Origin: Pelagadaptatus sp034112445
Lineage (GTDB): Bacteria; Pseudomonadota; Gammaproteobacteria; Pseudomonadales; Cellvibrionaceae
Assembly: GCA_034112445.1 (NCBI GenBank)
Contig: JAWUVI010000014.1
Span: forward strand, 62,001-126,000
Direction: 5' to 3'
DNA length: 64,000 bases
In this document: positions 26,451-35,155 of the stretch, one piece after another
Layout of the letters: each line of letters begins with the position of its first letter
How positions within the stretch are numbered: position 1 is the first letter of the stretch
Notes under the pieces: generated by a model
Databases searched by the model: none
What the model saw: the letters and a program-made list of their open reading frames with translations, nothing else
What the model was told of the DNA's origin: nothing
Program-made: the position numbers and the translations under genes

Positions 26451-28190
26451 ATGGGAAAGACATTGAAATCTACGAATAAAATAATTGTTGTAGCCACACT
26501 ACTGACGTTAGTTGGCTGTCAATCACCACAACAATCTAATGGGCTGTTGATGGTAGAACAGGCTGCTCAAACGGTGGCTGATTTATCTCAAGCACATAAT
26601 GATCGTCGTGCGCAGGAAACATCTGATGACCGTAATGCTTCAGAGCAAGCGGCTGTTGATCAGGTGCTACTAACAGACATTCTTACTGAGCAAGCACCTT
26701 CTGTTGCAACGATGGACGACCTGTTTGATTTATCCGTTAATGATATGAACTCAACAACGTTCTTTTTAAGTCTAATGGCGGGCACAGAACAAAATATTGT
26801 TGTCCATCCTGACGTGACTGGGAACGTAACTCTAGATTTAACCAATGTATCAGTAGAGCAAGTGCTGAATGTAACGCGTGATATTTATGGCTATGAATAT
26901 AAGCTGATTGACGGAATTTACACCGTCTACCCACATAAATTGAGAACTGAAATATTTAAATTAGATTATCTGGATGTGCAACGTGTCGGTGTCTCCGATA
27001 CCAGTATTTTAATTGGGAAAATCACCTCTGACAGTGGCTCGAATAATAATGGGTCGTCATCAAATGATTCAGAAGAAGGCAGCAACCTTTTAGGTTTGGC
27101 TGGTAATGGTGAAGAGAACTCTTCGGATAATACTGAGATATCCCCCGGAGCACGAGTTCAAACGTTAAGTAAGACGGATTTTTGGACTTCATTACAAGAG
27201 ACACTATTAGCAATAGTAGGCAATGGCTCTGATTCTGATGATCGAATGGTTGTGGTTAATCCACAAGCAGGTTTAATTGTGGTGAAGGCGTTACCTCAAG
27301 AGCTTAATGCCGTTAGGAGCTTTTTAGAACGATCCGAATTGAGTGTTCAGCGCCAAGTTATTTTAGAAACCAAAATACTAGAGATTGAATTAAACGAAAA
27401 TTTCTCAGCGGGCATTAATTGGAATGCCATAAGTGGCCAGCTTTTGATGTTGAATAACGCTACTGAATTTACTTCGGAGGCAAGTATTTCCGCTGTAGCA
27501 GAATCAGCAGGTGAAGCGTTTTCTTCTATTCTAATGGTGAATGATATTTCAACATTATTAAATTTACTTGAAACTCAAGGCAGCGTACAAGTCTTGTCTA
27601 GTCCCAGAGTTTCAACCGTTAACAACCAAAAAGCGGTCATTCGGGTTGGTTCGGACGAGTTCTTTTTGACGGGCGTTTCCAGCGATACCGTATCTAACTC
27701 GTCCTCAACCGTGAGTAATCCTGAGATCGAACTGTCTTCGTTTTTCAGTGGTATAGCCTTAGATGTAACCCCGCAAATTTCGGCGGATGGTGAAGTAGTT
27801 TTACATATTCATCCGGTTGTCAGCACCATAGATGATCAAGTTAAAGAATTTACCGTAGGCAGTAGTGACTATTCTTTACCCTTAGCACTGCGTCAAATTC
27901 GAGAGTCAGATAGCATTGTGCGAGCTAAAAATGGTCAGGTTGTTGTGTTAGGTGGCTTAATGCAAGAGCGCTCAATTAACAGTAATGGTAATCGCCCAGG
28001 TCTTTCTGATATACCGCTTGTTAATGGCTTGTTTAAAACGAAAAATAAAGCACGGGTTAAAACTGAATTAGTGATTTTAATGCGTCCAATCGTAGTCGAC
28101 AACAATGCTGACTGGGATTCCGATGTGCAGAATTTTAACGGCCGAGTTAAACAAATGAGCGACCAGTATCGTCAAGTATTTAAGCGTTAG
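26451..28190 (+). CDS. mshL: MSHA pilus secretin MshL
   Basis: 579 residues, with a lipoprotein signal ending VVATLLTLVGC (lipidated Cys23). An N0/STN domain lies at about 90-170 (FFLSLMAGTEQNIVVHPDVT, LDLTNVSVEQVLNVTRDIYG). A Ser/Asn/Gly-rich linker at about 190-230 (NNNGSSSNDSEEGSN) comes next. The N1 and secretin domains follow (QRQVILETKILEIELNENFS, VQVLSSPRVSTVNNQKAVIRVG, SIVRAKNGQVVVLGGLMQER). It forms the outer-membrane ring through which the pilus passes. Six bases separate it from mshK. Confidence 0.94.
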   Translation: MGKTLKSTNKIIVVATLLTLVGCQSPQQSNGLLMVEQAAQTVADLSQAHNDRRAQETSDDRNASEQAAVDQVLLTDILTEQAPSVATMDDLFDLSVNDMNSTTFFLSLMAGTEQNIVVHPDVTGNVTLDLTNVSVEQVLNVTRDIYGYEYKLIDGIYTVYPHKLRTEIFKLDYLDVQRVGVSDTSILIGKITSDSGSNNNGSSSNDSEEGSNLLGLAGNGEENSSDNTEISPGARVQTLSKTDFWTSLQETLLAIVGNGSDSDDRMVVVNPQAGLIVVKALPQELNAVRSFLERSELSVQRQVILETKILEIELNENFSAGINWNAISGQLLMLNNATEFTSEASISAVAESAGEAFSSILMVNDISTLLNLLETQGSVQVLSSPRVSTVNNQKAVIRVGSDEFFLTGVSSDTVSNSSSTVSNPEIELSSFFSGIALDVTPQISADGEVVLHIHPVVSTIDDQVKEFTVGSSDYSLPLALRQIRESDSIVRAKNGQVVVLGGLMQERSINSNGNRPGLSDIPLVNGLFKTKNKARVKTELVILMRPIVVDNNADWDSDVQNFNGRVKQMSDQYRQVFKR

Positions 28191-28201
28191 GATAATTATA
28201 A

Positions 28202-29122
28202 ATGGCGATGTATTTAAAGTATTTTGAGTTATCAGAGAGACCGTTTTCATTGACGCCAGATACTCAATTTTTTCTTAATGGCCAAAGTCATCGCGACGCA
28301 CTTAATACCATGCTTTTATCTTTAAAGCACAGTGAAGGTTTTATTAAAATTGTTGGTGAGGTAGGCACGGGGAAAACACTGCTATGTCGTAAGTTACTTT
28401 CATCTCTAGGTAAAAATTATCTTACGGCTTATATCCCCAACCCCTATCTAACACCAGATGAACTAAAAGCCTATTTGGCGGAAGAGATAGGGGCAGTCAT
28501 AGAAGATGATATGCCAGCACATCATGTGATGATGGCTATCTACAGGCGTCTGTTACAACTTGCTAGAAAAAAGCATCAAGTTGTTTTGATTATCGATGAA
28601 GCACAGGCCATGCCGGTAGAAACCATAGAAGCGTTACGCTTATTGACCAACTTAGAAACTGAAAAAAGAAAACTGATCCAAGTGGTTTTGTTGGGGCAGC
28701 CGGAATTAGACGACTTATTGAACCGTCCAGACTTACGTCAATTGAAGCAGCGCATTGTTTTTTCAGAATACCTTCGACCCTATTCAACTGGTGGAGCAAG
28801 AACCTATATCGATTATCGACTCGCCTCTGCTGGAGCTAAAAGACAGATTTTTTCATCGTCAGCCATATGGCTAATAGCGAAAGCATCCGGAGGGATTCCG
28901 CGCTTGATGAACATAATGGCTCATAAATCTTTGATGACAGCGTATGGAAAACAATCGTTAATGGTTACAACCAGTCATGTTGCTAAGGCCATAGTCGACA
29001 CTGATGAGAGTTCAAAACTGGGTAAGTTATTGGCTATGCGCTGGAATTTATTGTGGCCAGCAGTAGGCGGTATAACCGCTGTATTATTAATCGTTATGCC
29101 AAACTGGCTAGGAAGTTTGTAA
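28202..29122 (+). CDS. mshM: MSHA biogenesis ATPase MshM (ExeA-like)
   Basis: 306 residues. It opens MYLKYFELSERPFSLTPDTQFF, the ExeA/MshM entry motif. Walker A is VGEVGTGKTLLC and Walker B is VVLIIDEAQAMP; the sensor region is VVLLGQPELDDLLNRPDLRQL. A C-terminal hydrophobic helix (WNLLWPAVGGITAVLLIVMPNW, about 278-300) anchors it in the inner membrane with no periplasmic peptidoglycan-binding domain, unlike ExeA. Probably helps secretin assembly. Its TAA shares one base with the mshN start. Confidence 0.92.
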   Translation: MAMYLKYFELSERPFSLTPDTQFFLNGQSHRDALNTMLLSLKHSEGFIKIVGEVGTGKTLLCRKLLSSLGKNYLTAYIPNPYLTPDELKAYLAEEIGAVIEDDMPAHHVMMAIYRRLLQLARKKHQVVLIIDEAQAMPVETIEALRLLTNLETEKRKLIQVVLLGQPELDDLLNRPDLRQLKQRIVFSEYLRPYSTGGARTYIDYRLASAGAKRQIFSSSAIWLIAKASGGIPRLMNIMAHKSLMTAYGKQSLMVTTSHVAKAIVDTDESSKLGKLLAMRWNLLWPAVGGITAVLLIVMPNWLGSL

Positions 29123-30693
29123 TGAGCTTGGTTAACGACATGTTAAAAGATTTAGATCAGCAACAGCGAAATACTGATGCTCCTTCGGTTGATATAAACT
29201 CGGCTAGCAATAATCAATACTCTATCCATGGGGACGATCAATTAGGGGTAAGTAAAACCGGCCGAGGTAAAATGTGGTCTGTATCTCTGGGCTTTTTGGT
29301 TTTTATTTCCGTTTTAGGTGTTTATTATTTTTGGCAAGATAAGCCAGTCGAGACAGTTCCAACTGTAAAAACTAACTTTGATGACGTTCTATTTGCAGCG
29401 GTTGATCCATCAGATGACATTAAAAAAGTTTCAGCAGATAATTTGAATAGTGCAAAGCATCAAGACAGCGTTGGTCAAGGCGGCTCTGATAAAGATAATG
29501 TGAAGACAAGTATTCTTGAAAAGGGCGTTGTTGAACGAGCTACGGCTGACAGCAATAATTCTCTAGCGGTATCAGCAGCTCAATCGATCAATGAAAAAGC
29601 TTTAGAGAACACGCGCAATAAAAATCAAGTTGTCGAATTAATAGAAATCCCTGAAAAACCAGTAGTTGATAAAAACATCGATACCCACATAAACAATCTG
29701 CTAGAGGCTGCTAATACTGCATTTACAGCAGAGCGTTTAACCACACCTAAAAGCGATAATGCGTATGATCGTTATACAGCGATCCTTGCTTTGCAACCTA
29801 ACCATCTCGAGGCGCAGCAAGGTTTAGAAAAAATTCAGCTGCGTTACTTGGGTTTTGTGAAATCAGTTATTTTAAAGCGACATTATTACAAGGTTCCCGA
29901 TTTGGTTCATCGAGCTCGTGGAGTGGGGGTAAGTCAAGAATCTATAGACCAGCTGCTATCTTCATTACCTAGCGGTACTGCACAGCCAGCACGGGATGTA
30001 ATGAAAAAAACCAAACAAGATGTTTCTGTGGTTAATGAAGGTGCCGGTAAGGGGCAGGCGGCAGTCAATAAAGACAGTGAAAAACCAGAACTTCAAGTTG
30101 AACGTAGCTTTTCATCTATTGATGCAGAAGTGGCTAAAACGGCCGCTAAAAATATCAAAAACAACCGGCTTTTATTAGCTGAAAATACGCTTAAGAATTT
30201 TATTTCAGAAAACCCTAAAGCCTATTATTCTTTTCAAAGGTTGTTCAATTTATATCTATCACAGCAGCGCTTGTCTGATGCAGAAAACCTTATCGCCAAA
30301 GGTAAGCATCTTCCTGGAGAATGGTTTTCTTATATGGTTGGCCAAATTTTGGCGCGTCGCGCTGATTATACGGGTGCCATGCGAGCACTTAACTCCCACT
30401 CGCCGGAAATGTATGAAATTACCGGTTATTACGCTCTAAAAGCAGGCTTATTACACAAACTAAATGAAGATCAACAGGCGGTTGATATTTATCGCCAGTT
30501 ATTGGCTTTAGATAATCGGAACCCGAATTACTGGTTAGGTTTAAGTGTCGCCTTAGATGCCTTAAAAAGTACAGAAACGGCATCTGCTTATAAACAAGTG
30601 TTAACAATAGCACCAGCGAATGCGGCATACATAGAGTATGTACAACGCCGTGTAACTGAGTTAACGCAGCCGCTGGTAGAGCAAGGAAATTAA
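29122..30693 (+). CDS. mshN: MSHA biogenesis TPR protein MshN
   Basis: 523 residues from the ATG at 29122 overlapping the mshM stop; the opening MSLVNDMLKDLDQQQRN is the family signature. One membrane helix at about 57-74 (VSLGFLVFISVLGVYYFW) is followed by a long Ser/Asp/Asn-rich periplasmic linker. TPR-like helices come last (LEAQQGLEKIQLRYLGF, YYSFQRLFNLYLSQQRLSDA, DQQAVDIYRQLLALDNRNPNYWLG). Comparable to the PulB/ExeB-like partners of ExeA-type ATPases. Three bases separate it from mshE. Confidence 0.9.
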   Translation: MSLVNDMLKDLDQQQRNTDAPSVDINSASNNQYSIHGDDQLGVSKTGRGKMWSVSLGFLVFISVLGVYYFWQDKPVETVPTVKTNFDDVLFAAVDPSDDIKKVSADNLNSAKHQDSVGQGGSDKDNVKTSILEKGVVERATADSNNSLAVSAAQSINEKALENTRNKNQVVELIEIPEKPVVDKNIDTHINNLLEAANTAFTAERLTTPKSDNAYDRYTAILALQPNHLEAQQGLEKIQLRYLGFVKSVILKRHYYKVPDLVHRARGVGVSQESIDQLLSSLPSGTAQPARDVMKKTKQDVSVVNEGAGKGQAAVNKDSEKPELQVERSFSSIDAEVAKTAAKNIKNNRLLLAENTLKNFISENPKAYYSFQRLFNLYLSQQRLSDAENLIAKGKHLPGEWFSYMVGQILARRADYTGAMRALNSHSPEMYEITGYYALKAGLLHKLNEDQQAVDIYRQLLALDNRNPNYWLGLSVALDALKSTETASAYKQVLTIAPANAAYIEYVQRRVTELTQPLVEQGN

Positions 30694-30695
30694 TA

Positions 30696-32426
30696 ATGAG
30701 TAAGGTGCAGCCCAAAAGAATACGACTTGGTGACATCTTAGTTGCCCAGCAATTTATTTCTGCTGATCAATTAGAGTCTGCTCTGCATGAACAAAAGATC
30801 AGTGGGCGTAAGCTTGGACGGACCTTAATAGACTTGGGTTATGTCGAAGAAAACACACTACTTAATCTTCTCTCCAAGCAATTAAATTACCCTTTTATTG
30901 AACTTAAGCAATTTCGTTTCGATCGGGATTTTGTCCAAACATTACCCGAGACAATAGCTCGGCGTTACCGTGTGGTGATGCTGCAAGATGATGATGACGG
31001 TGTTCTGTTGGGAATGAGTGATCCCACTGATATTTTTTGTCTTGATGAAATCGCTAAATATATTTCCAAACCAATTAAACCGGCGGTCGTACGTGAATCT
31101 GAGTTGTTGGATATTTTGGACATTGCTTATAGTCACAGCGATGAAATTGCATCGCTTGCAGAAGAACTTGAAGATGAGTTGGAAGAAGACAGCGTTGATC
31201 TGTTGGGTATCGTCAACGATGCCACGGCAACCGATACCCCTGTTGTTAAATTACTGCAAAAAATATTTGAAGATGCGATCAACTCTCGAGCATCGGATAT
31301 TCATATTGAGCCCGATGAAAAAGTGTTACGAATTCGAGAACGTGTTGATGGCGTTTTAAAAGAACAAGTGATGAACGAGCACCGAATTGCGGGTGCTTTG
31401 GTGGTGCGCCTCAAGCTCATGTCAGGTTTGGATATTTCAGAGAAGAGACTGCCACAAGATGGTCGTTTTGCTTTGAAGGTCAAAAATCATAATATTGATG
31501 TGCGTATTTCTACTATGCCAGTGCAGTTTGGTGAATCAGTCGTTATGCGTTTGTTGGACCATACTCAAGGGGTTTTGTCATTAGACAAAGTGGGGATGCC
31601 AGCCGTGTTGGTTTCTCGTTTTCGTGACATTATTCAGCGTCCACACGGCTTGATCTTGGTGACTGGTCCAACCGGTAGCGGTAAAACGACCACGCTCTAT
31701 GGTGCTTTATCCGAATTGAACACCCCAGAACGTAAAATTATTACAGTTGAAGATCCTGTCGAGTATCGGTTGCCGAGAATCAGTCAGGTTCAAGTGAACG
31801 AGAAGATAGGGCTTAACTTTTCGAGTGTTCTAAAAGCCACCTTACGACAAGATCCCGATGTCTTACTTGTCGGCGAAATACGTGATGGTGCTTCGGCTGA
31901 AATTGCTTTACGAGCGGCTATGACTGGACACATGGTTTTATCCACATTGCACACAAACGATGCGGTAACGTCGGCACTGCGCCTAATAGATATGAAAGTT
32001 GATCCATATTTGGTTGCGGCATCGTTAAAAGCGGTAGTAGCTCAGCGATTGGTTCGACGGATTTGTGAAACCTGTGTTGAGCCTTATACCCCTAATCCAG
32101 GTGAAGCTTTGTTATTGCGTAAGGTGCCGGCGGAATATCATAAAAATTTGAAACAAGGTACGGGCTGTCCCCATTGTTTTAATACAGGCTACCGAGGGCG
32201 AATCGGTGTATTTGAGTTTCTTGAAATCGATAACTCAATGGCGGACGCTTTACGTGATAATAATGTACGGGCTTTTAATACGGCCGCGCACGCCAATAAG
32301 GGCTACCAACCTTTAAGCCAAAGTGCTTTAAAGTTTGCTTTGCAGGGTATAACGACTTTAGAAGAAGTCTTACGTGTATCGGCTCAAGTTGAAGATGAAA
32401 GTCTCGGCGAATCCGAAGAAGGCTAA
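30696..32426 (+). CDS. mshE: MSHA pilus extension ATPase MshE
   Basis: 576 residues. Residues about 7-60 contain two tandem MshEN motifs (RLGDILVAQQFISADQLESA and LGRTLIDLGYVEENTLLNLL), the c-di-GMP-binding module characterised in Vibrio cholerae MshE; the key Arg, Leu and Gly positions are kept. The secretion ATPase core follows: N2 domain (SDIHIEPDEKVLRIRERVDG), Walker A GPTGSGKTTTLYGAL, Walker B LRQDPDVLLVGEIRD, His box AAMTGHMVLSTLHTNDA, and a zinc-binding tetracysteine region (CETC, CPHC). It powers pilus polymerisation and is likely switched on by c-di-GMP. Confidence 0.95.
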   Translation: MSKVQPKRIRLGDILVAQQFISADQLESALHEQKISGRKLGRTLIDLGYVEENTLLNLLSKQLNYPFIELKQFRFDRDFVQTLPETIARRYRVVMLQDDDDGVLLGMSDPTDIFCLDEIAKYISKPIKPAVVRESELLDILDIAYSHSDEIASLAEELEDELEEDSVDLLGIVNDATATDTPVVKLLQKIFEDAINSRASDIHIEPDEKVLRIRERVDGVLKEQVMNEHRIAGALVVRLKLMSGLDISEKRLPQDGRFALKVKNHNIDVRISTMPVQFGESVVMRLLDHTQGVLSLDKVGMPAVLVSRFRDIIQRPHGLILVTGPTGSGKTTTLYGALSELNTPERKIITVEDPVEYRLPRISQVQVNEKIGLNFSSVLKATLRQDPDVLLVGEIRDGASAEIALRAAMTGHMVLSTLHTNDAVTSALRLIDMKVDPYLVAASLKAVVAQRLVRRICETCVEPYTPNPGEALLLRKVPAEYHKNLKQGTGCPHCFNTGYRGRIGVFEFLEIDNSMADALRDNNVRAFNTAAHANKGYQPLSQSALKFALQGITTLEEVLRVSAQVEDESLGESEEG

Positions 32427-32431
32427 ACCCT

Positions 32432-33652
32432 ATGCCACAGTTTGAGTATAAAGGCCGAAATAACAGCGGTGAAAGTGTTACTGGTTTTTTAGAGGGCTCA
32501 TCAACAGACGCTATTGCGGCCCAATTATCGGGACGTAACATCACCCCTGTATCTATTAAACTTGGTAAAGAGCCGCAAGCGTTATCCTTTGATTTAAAGA
32601 GTTTGTTTGGCCCCCAAAAAGTTCGCCCTGAAGATTTGATCATGCTGACGCGTCAGTTTTATACTATCGCAAAAGCGGGAATACCTTTAATTAAAGGTAT
32701 TCGCGGATTGGCCGCCTCAATGCGGCATGAACGTTTAAGTGCGGTGCTCACGGACATAGCCGACTTTCTTGAAACAGGTATGCAGCTGTCTACCGCCATG
32801 CACAGACACAGCGATATATTTGATAACCTTTACGTAAATATGGTGCGCGTGGGCGAAGACAGTGGCCAGCTTGAGGCTGTTTTCAATCAGCTTAGTGAAT
32901 ATTTAGAGCGCGATATGGAAACCCGTAAGCGGGTTAAAGCGGCCATGCGTTATCCCAGTTTTGTGTTGAGTGCTTTGATTATTGCTATGGCGGTGGTGAA
33001 TGTTTTCGTGATTCCAGCCTTTGCCGATATGTTCAAACAGTTTGGAGCAGATCTTCCCATAACAACGAAAATTTTATTGGGTACGTCGGCTTTTTTTGTG
33101 GCCTATTGGCCTTATCTTTTGGTTGTTGGCATTACCAGTATCGTGGGCTTTAAGCACTATATTCAAACCCCCGATGGCAGTGCTTGGTGGGGCAAATATC
33201 AACTCAAGATTCCTTTGGTTGGCGACATTACTAATCGGGCCCTGATGGCGCGTTACTCTCGCTCTTTCGGCTTAATGCTAAAGTCAGGTGTACCTTTACC
33301 GCAAGCGCTCGAGTTGTGTTCAAAAGCTATTGATAACAGTTATTTAAGTGCCAAAATATTGGATATAAAAAAAGGCGTAGAGCGCGGTGACACGATGTTG
33401 CGTACGCACACGCAAAGTGAAATGTTTACACCGTTAGTGCTGCAAATGATTTCCGTAGGTGAAGAAAGTGGCCAAGTAGATGAACTGCTGGGTGAAGTGG
33501 CTGGGTTTTACGAACGTGAAGTTGACTACGACTTGAAAACTTTAAGCGATCGCATCGAGCCCATTATGATCGTGATGATGGCAGGCTTTGTATTGATTTT
33601 AGCCCTAGGCATATTCCTGCCCATGTGGAGCATGTATGAAGTGCAAGCCTAA
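32432..33652 (+). CDS. mshG: MSHA inner-membrane platform protein MshG (PilC/GspF family)
   Basis: 406 residues with two GspF domains. The first has LTRQFYTIAKAGIPLIKGIR and MVRVGEDSGQLEAVFNQLSEYLER; the second has RYSRSFGLMLKSGVPLPQALEL and ISVGEESGQVDELLGEVAGFYE. Membrane helices lie at about 172-192 and 222-245 and at the end (PIMIVMMAGFVLILALGIFLP). It is the rotor-like platform on which MshE acts. The next gene starts inside its last 17 bases. Confidence 0.94.
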   Translation: MPQFEYKGRNNSGESVTGFLEGSSTDAIAAQLSGRNITPVSIKLGKEPQALSFDLKSLFGPQKVRPEDLIMLTRQFYTIAKAGIPLIKGIRGLAASMRHERLSAVLTDIADFLETGMQLSTAMHRHSDIFDNLYVNMVRVGEDSGQLEAVFNQLSEYLERDMETRKRVKAAMRYPSFVLSALIIAMAVVNVFVIPAFADMFKQFGADLPITTKILLGTSAFFVAYWPYLLVVGITSIVGFKHYIQTPDGSAWWGKYQLKIPLVGDITNRALMARYSRSFGLMLKSGVPLPQALELCSKAIDNSYLSAKILDIKKGVERGDTMLRTHTQSEMFTPLVLQMISVGEESGQVDELLGEVAGFYEREVDYDLKTLSDRIEPIMIVMMAGFVLILALGIFLPMWSMYEVQA

Positions 33653-34184
33653 GTTAGTCTTGCCGACATTCCGGAGCAGGCCGGAATCCATGTCTGGCTT
33701 TACTCTAATAGAATTAATCGTAGTAGTTTGTCTTATTGCTATTTTAATGGCCACCTCGCTCAAGTATTACACCAGCCTATTGGAAGATGCCCGCAAAGCG
33801 GGTGTCGGTATGTTGGCCGGTCGGTTTGCCGCTGTCACCTCACAACTGCATTTAAAATGGGCAATAGAAGGGAATTCACAAACGCTGCAACTGGAAGACG
33901 ATACGGAAACAACCATTATTATGAGCGCTAAAGGTTGGCCTATCGGCGCTAATGCACCGTATATCAGCAAAGACTTGGGTGCCTGTCAGCAGCTGTGGGA
34001 AGCTTTATTTCAGAATCCTAGTGAGCTACCTGATTACTTACCAAAAGATCAAAGCGGTGTACAGTATTGGACAAATCGGCCGCAAAGAGGGGTATGTCGC
34101 TTCCAATTAGTCACCCCTGACAGTAATGAATACTATTTTGATTACTTTTCTTCAAGTGGTAGGGTAAAAAGCACCGTTAACTGA
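33636..34184 (+). CDS. Type IV prepilin-like MSHA minor pilin (MshB/MshF position)
   Basis: 182 residues with a 21-residue leader that ends ESMSG, then the mature N-terminus FTLIELIVVVCLIAILMATS, a class III/IV prepilin signature with Glu5. The rest (LEDARKAGVGMLAGRF, LHLKWAIEG) is a minor-pilin-like globular domain with a Cys pair late in the protein (CQQLWEALF, GVCRFQL). Its place between mshG and mshA corresponds to mshF/mshB of Vibrio, but I cannot say which. The leader segment FRSRPES is coded by one arm of a palindromic repeat. An internal ATG at 33690 (MSGFTLIE) would give a two-residue leader without positive charge; the 33636 start overlapping mshG is preferred. Confidence 0.82.
   Translation: MKCKPKLVLPTFRSRPESMSGFTLIELIVVVCLIAILMATSLKYYTSLLEDARKAGVGMLAGRFAAVTSQLHLKWAIEGNSQTLQLEDDTETTIIMSAKGWPIGANAPYISKDLGACQQLWEALFQNPSELPDYLPKDQSGVQYWTNRPQRGVCRFQLVTPDSNEYYFDYFSSSGRVKSTVN
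33668..33687. repeat. Short palindromic repeat, single copy, inside a prepilin leader
   Basis: attccgg-agcagg-ccggaat is a 7-bp inverted repeat with a six-base loop. It matches the left arm of the larger palindrome in mshD (attccggcggatgccggaat) and lies 11 bases before the first mature-pilin codon (33699). Confidence 0.75.
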
Positions 34185-34212
34185 TTGATAATAATAGATT
34201 TATTGCTATTAT
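34185..34212 (+). promoter_or_regulatory. Likely promoter for mshA and the downstream structural genes
   Basis: TTGATA (34185-34190), 16-base spacer, TATTAT (34207-34212), in the 123-base gap that is by far the largest inside the msh locus. In Vibrio cholerae the MSHA locus is read as a secretory operon and a structural operon, which fits a promoter here for the abundant major pilin. Confidence 0.55.
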
Positions 34213-34307
34213 ATTTATCATAGGGAAATACAAAACGCCGTTATTTTTCGCGAGGCGAAGGGTTTCTAGCTCGAATACAGAACAAACTTGTTAATTAAAG
34301 GTGACTT

Positions 34308-34712
34308 ATGAAACATCAACAAAGTGGTTTTACATTAATTGAATTGATCGCAGTGATTGTGATTTTGGGGATTTTGGCGGCTACGGCTGTGCCTAAATTT
34401 GTGAATATGCAGGCCGCTGCTTCAGAGGCAACTGCAAAAGGTGTGGCGGGTTCGTTAGGTAGTGCTTCTGCTTTGAATCTTGCTGCGTACACTGCGAAAG
34501 CTGCTGGAATATCTTCGGGACCTTCATCGACAGCTGTTACTAATTGTAGTGATCTAGGTGCATTACTTGATGGTGGTTTGCCAGCTGATTTTACGGCTCC
34601 TGACGGTACTGCCATGACGACTGCTGGTGATAGTATGAGCTGTACAGTTGCTTATAAAACTGTATCTGTTACTGGGGCAGTTTTTACGGCTCATTATGCA
34701 ACTGCATTATAG
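34308..34712 (+). CDS. mshA: Major MSHA pilin subunit MshA
   Basis: 134 residues. The leader is MKHQQSG (seven residues, basic), then the mature pilin begins FTLIELIAVIVILGILAATA with Glu5. The typical next segment is VPKFVNMQAAASEATAKGVA. Two cysteines (NCSDLG and MSCTVAYK) would form the C-terminal disulfide loop. Length is at the short end for the family. The Shine-Dalgarno is AGGTG. It is the only pilin here with a plain short leader, its own upstream gap and likely promoter, consistent with being the structural subunit. Confidence 0.94.
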   Translation: MKHQQSGFTLIELIAVIVILGILAATAVPKFVNMQAAASEATAKGVAGSLGSASALNLAAYTAKAAGISSGPSSTAVTNCSDLGALLDGGLPADFTAPDGTAMTTAGDSMSCTVAYKTVSVTGAVFTAHYATAL

Positions 34713-34732
34713 TGAAGCTTTAGAATTGGGTC

Positions 34733-35155
34733 GTGGAGTCTAATTATAGAGGGTTTACACTCGTTGAATTGGTTGCTGTACTCGTCATAATAGGAATTTT
34801 GGCGGTGAGTGTGGCCTCTAAATTTTCAAGCTCAGACGTATTCCAAACCCAAGCAAGCCGTGACGATATAGTCGCGGCTTTGTTTTTTTCGCAACAAGTG
34901 GCTATGGCCCGAGGCAGTTCCACTAACGGTGTCCGTTTTGTTTCCAATGGCAGCAGTTTTACCGTGCAAGAAAGTGGTACAGACTTAATCAACGGCAACG
35001 TCCAATACCCGTTTTCTTTGCCATCGGGCTATTCATTAACCTCGGCCACGTTAAATTACGATAAATTAGGTCGTACCAGCGCGACTAATTTAACCTTAAG
35101 CAAAGGTTCCACAAGTGCTGTTATTGCAGTGAGTGGTAGTGGTTATGCGCGTTGA
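34733..35155 (+). CDS. mshC: MSHA minor pilin MshC
   Basis: 140 residues from GTG at 34733. The leader is MESNYRG, then FTLVELVAVLVIIGILAVSV with Glu5. The body (DDIVAALFFSQQVAMARG) resembles GspH/FimT-like minor pilins, and the order after mshA supports MshC. The last codons overlap the ATG of mshD by 11 bases. Confidence 0.9.
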   Translation: MESNYRGFTLVELVAVLVIIGILAVSVASKFSSSDVFQTQASRDDIVAALFFSQQVAMARGSSTNGVRFVSNGSSFTVQESGTDLINGNVQYPFSLPSGYSLTSATLNYDKLGRTSATNLTLSKGSTSAVIAVSGSGYAR

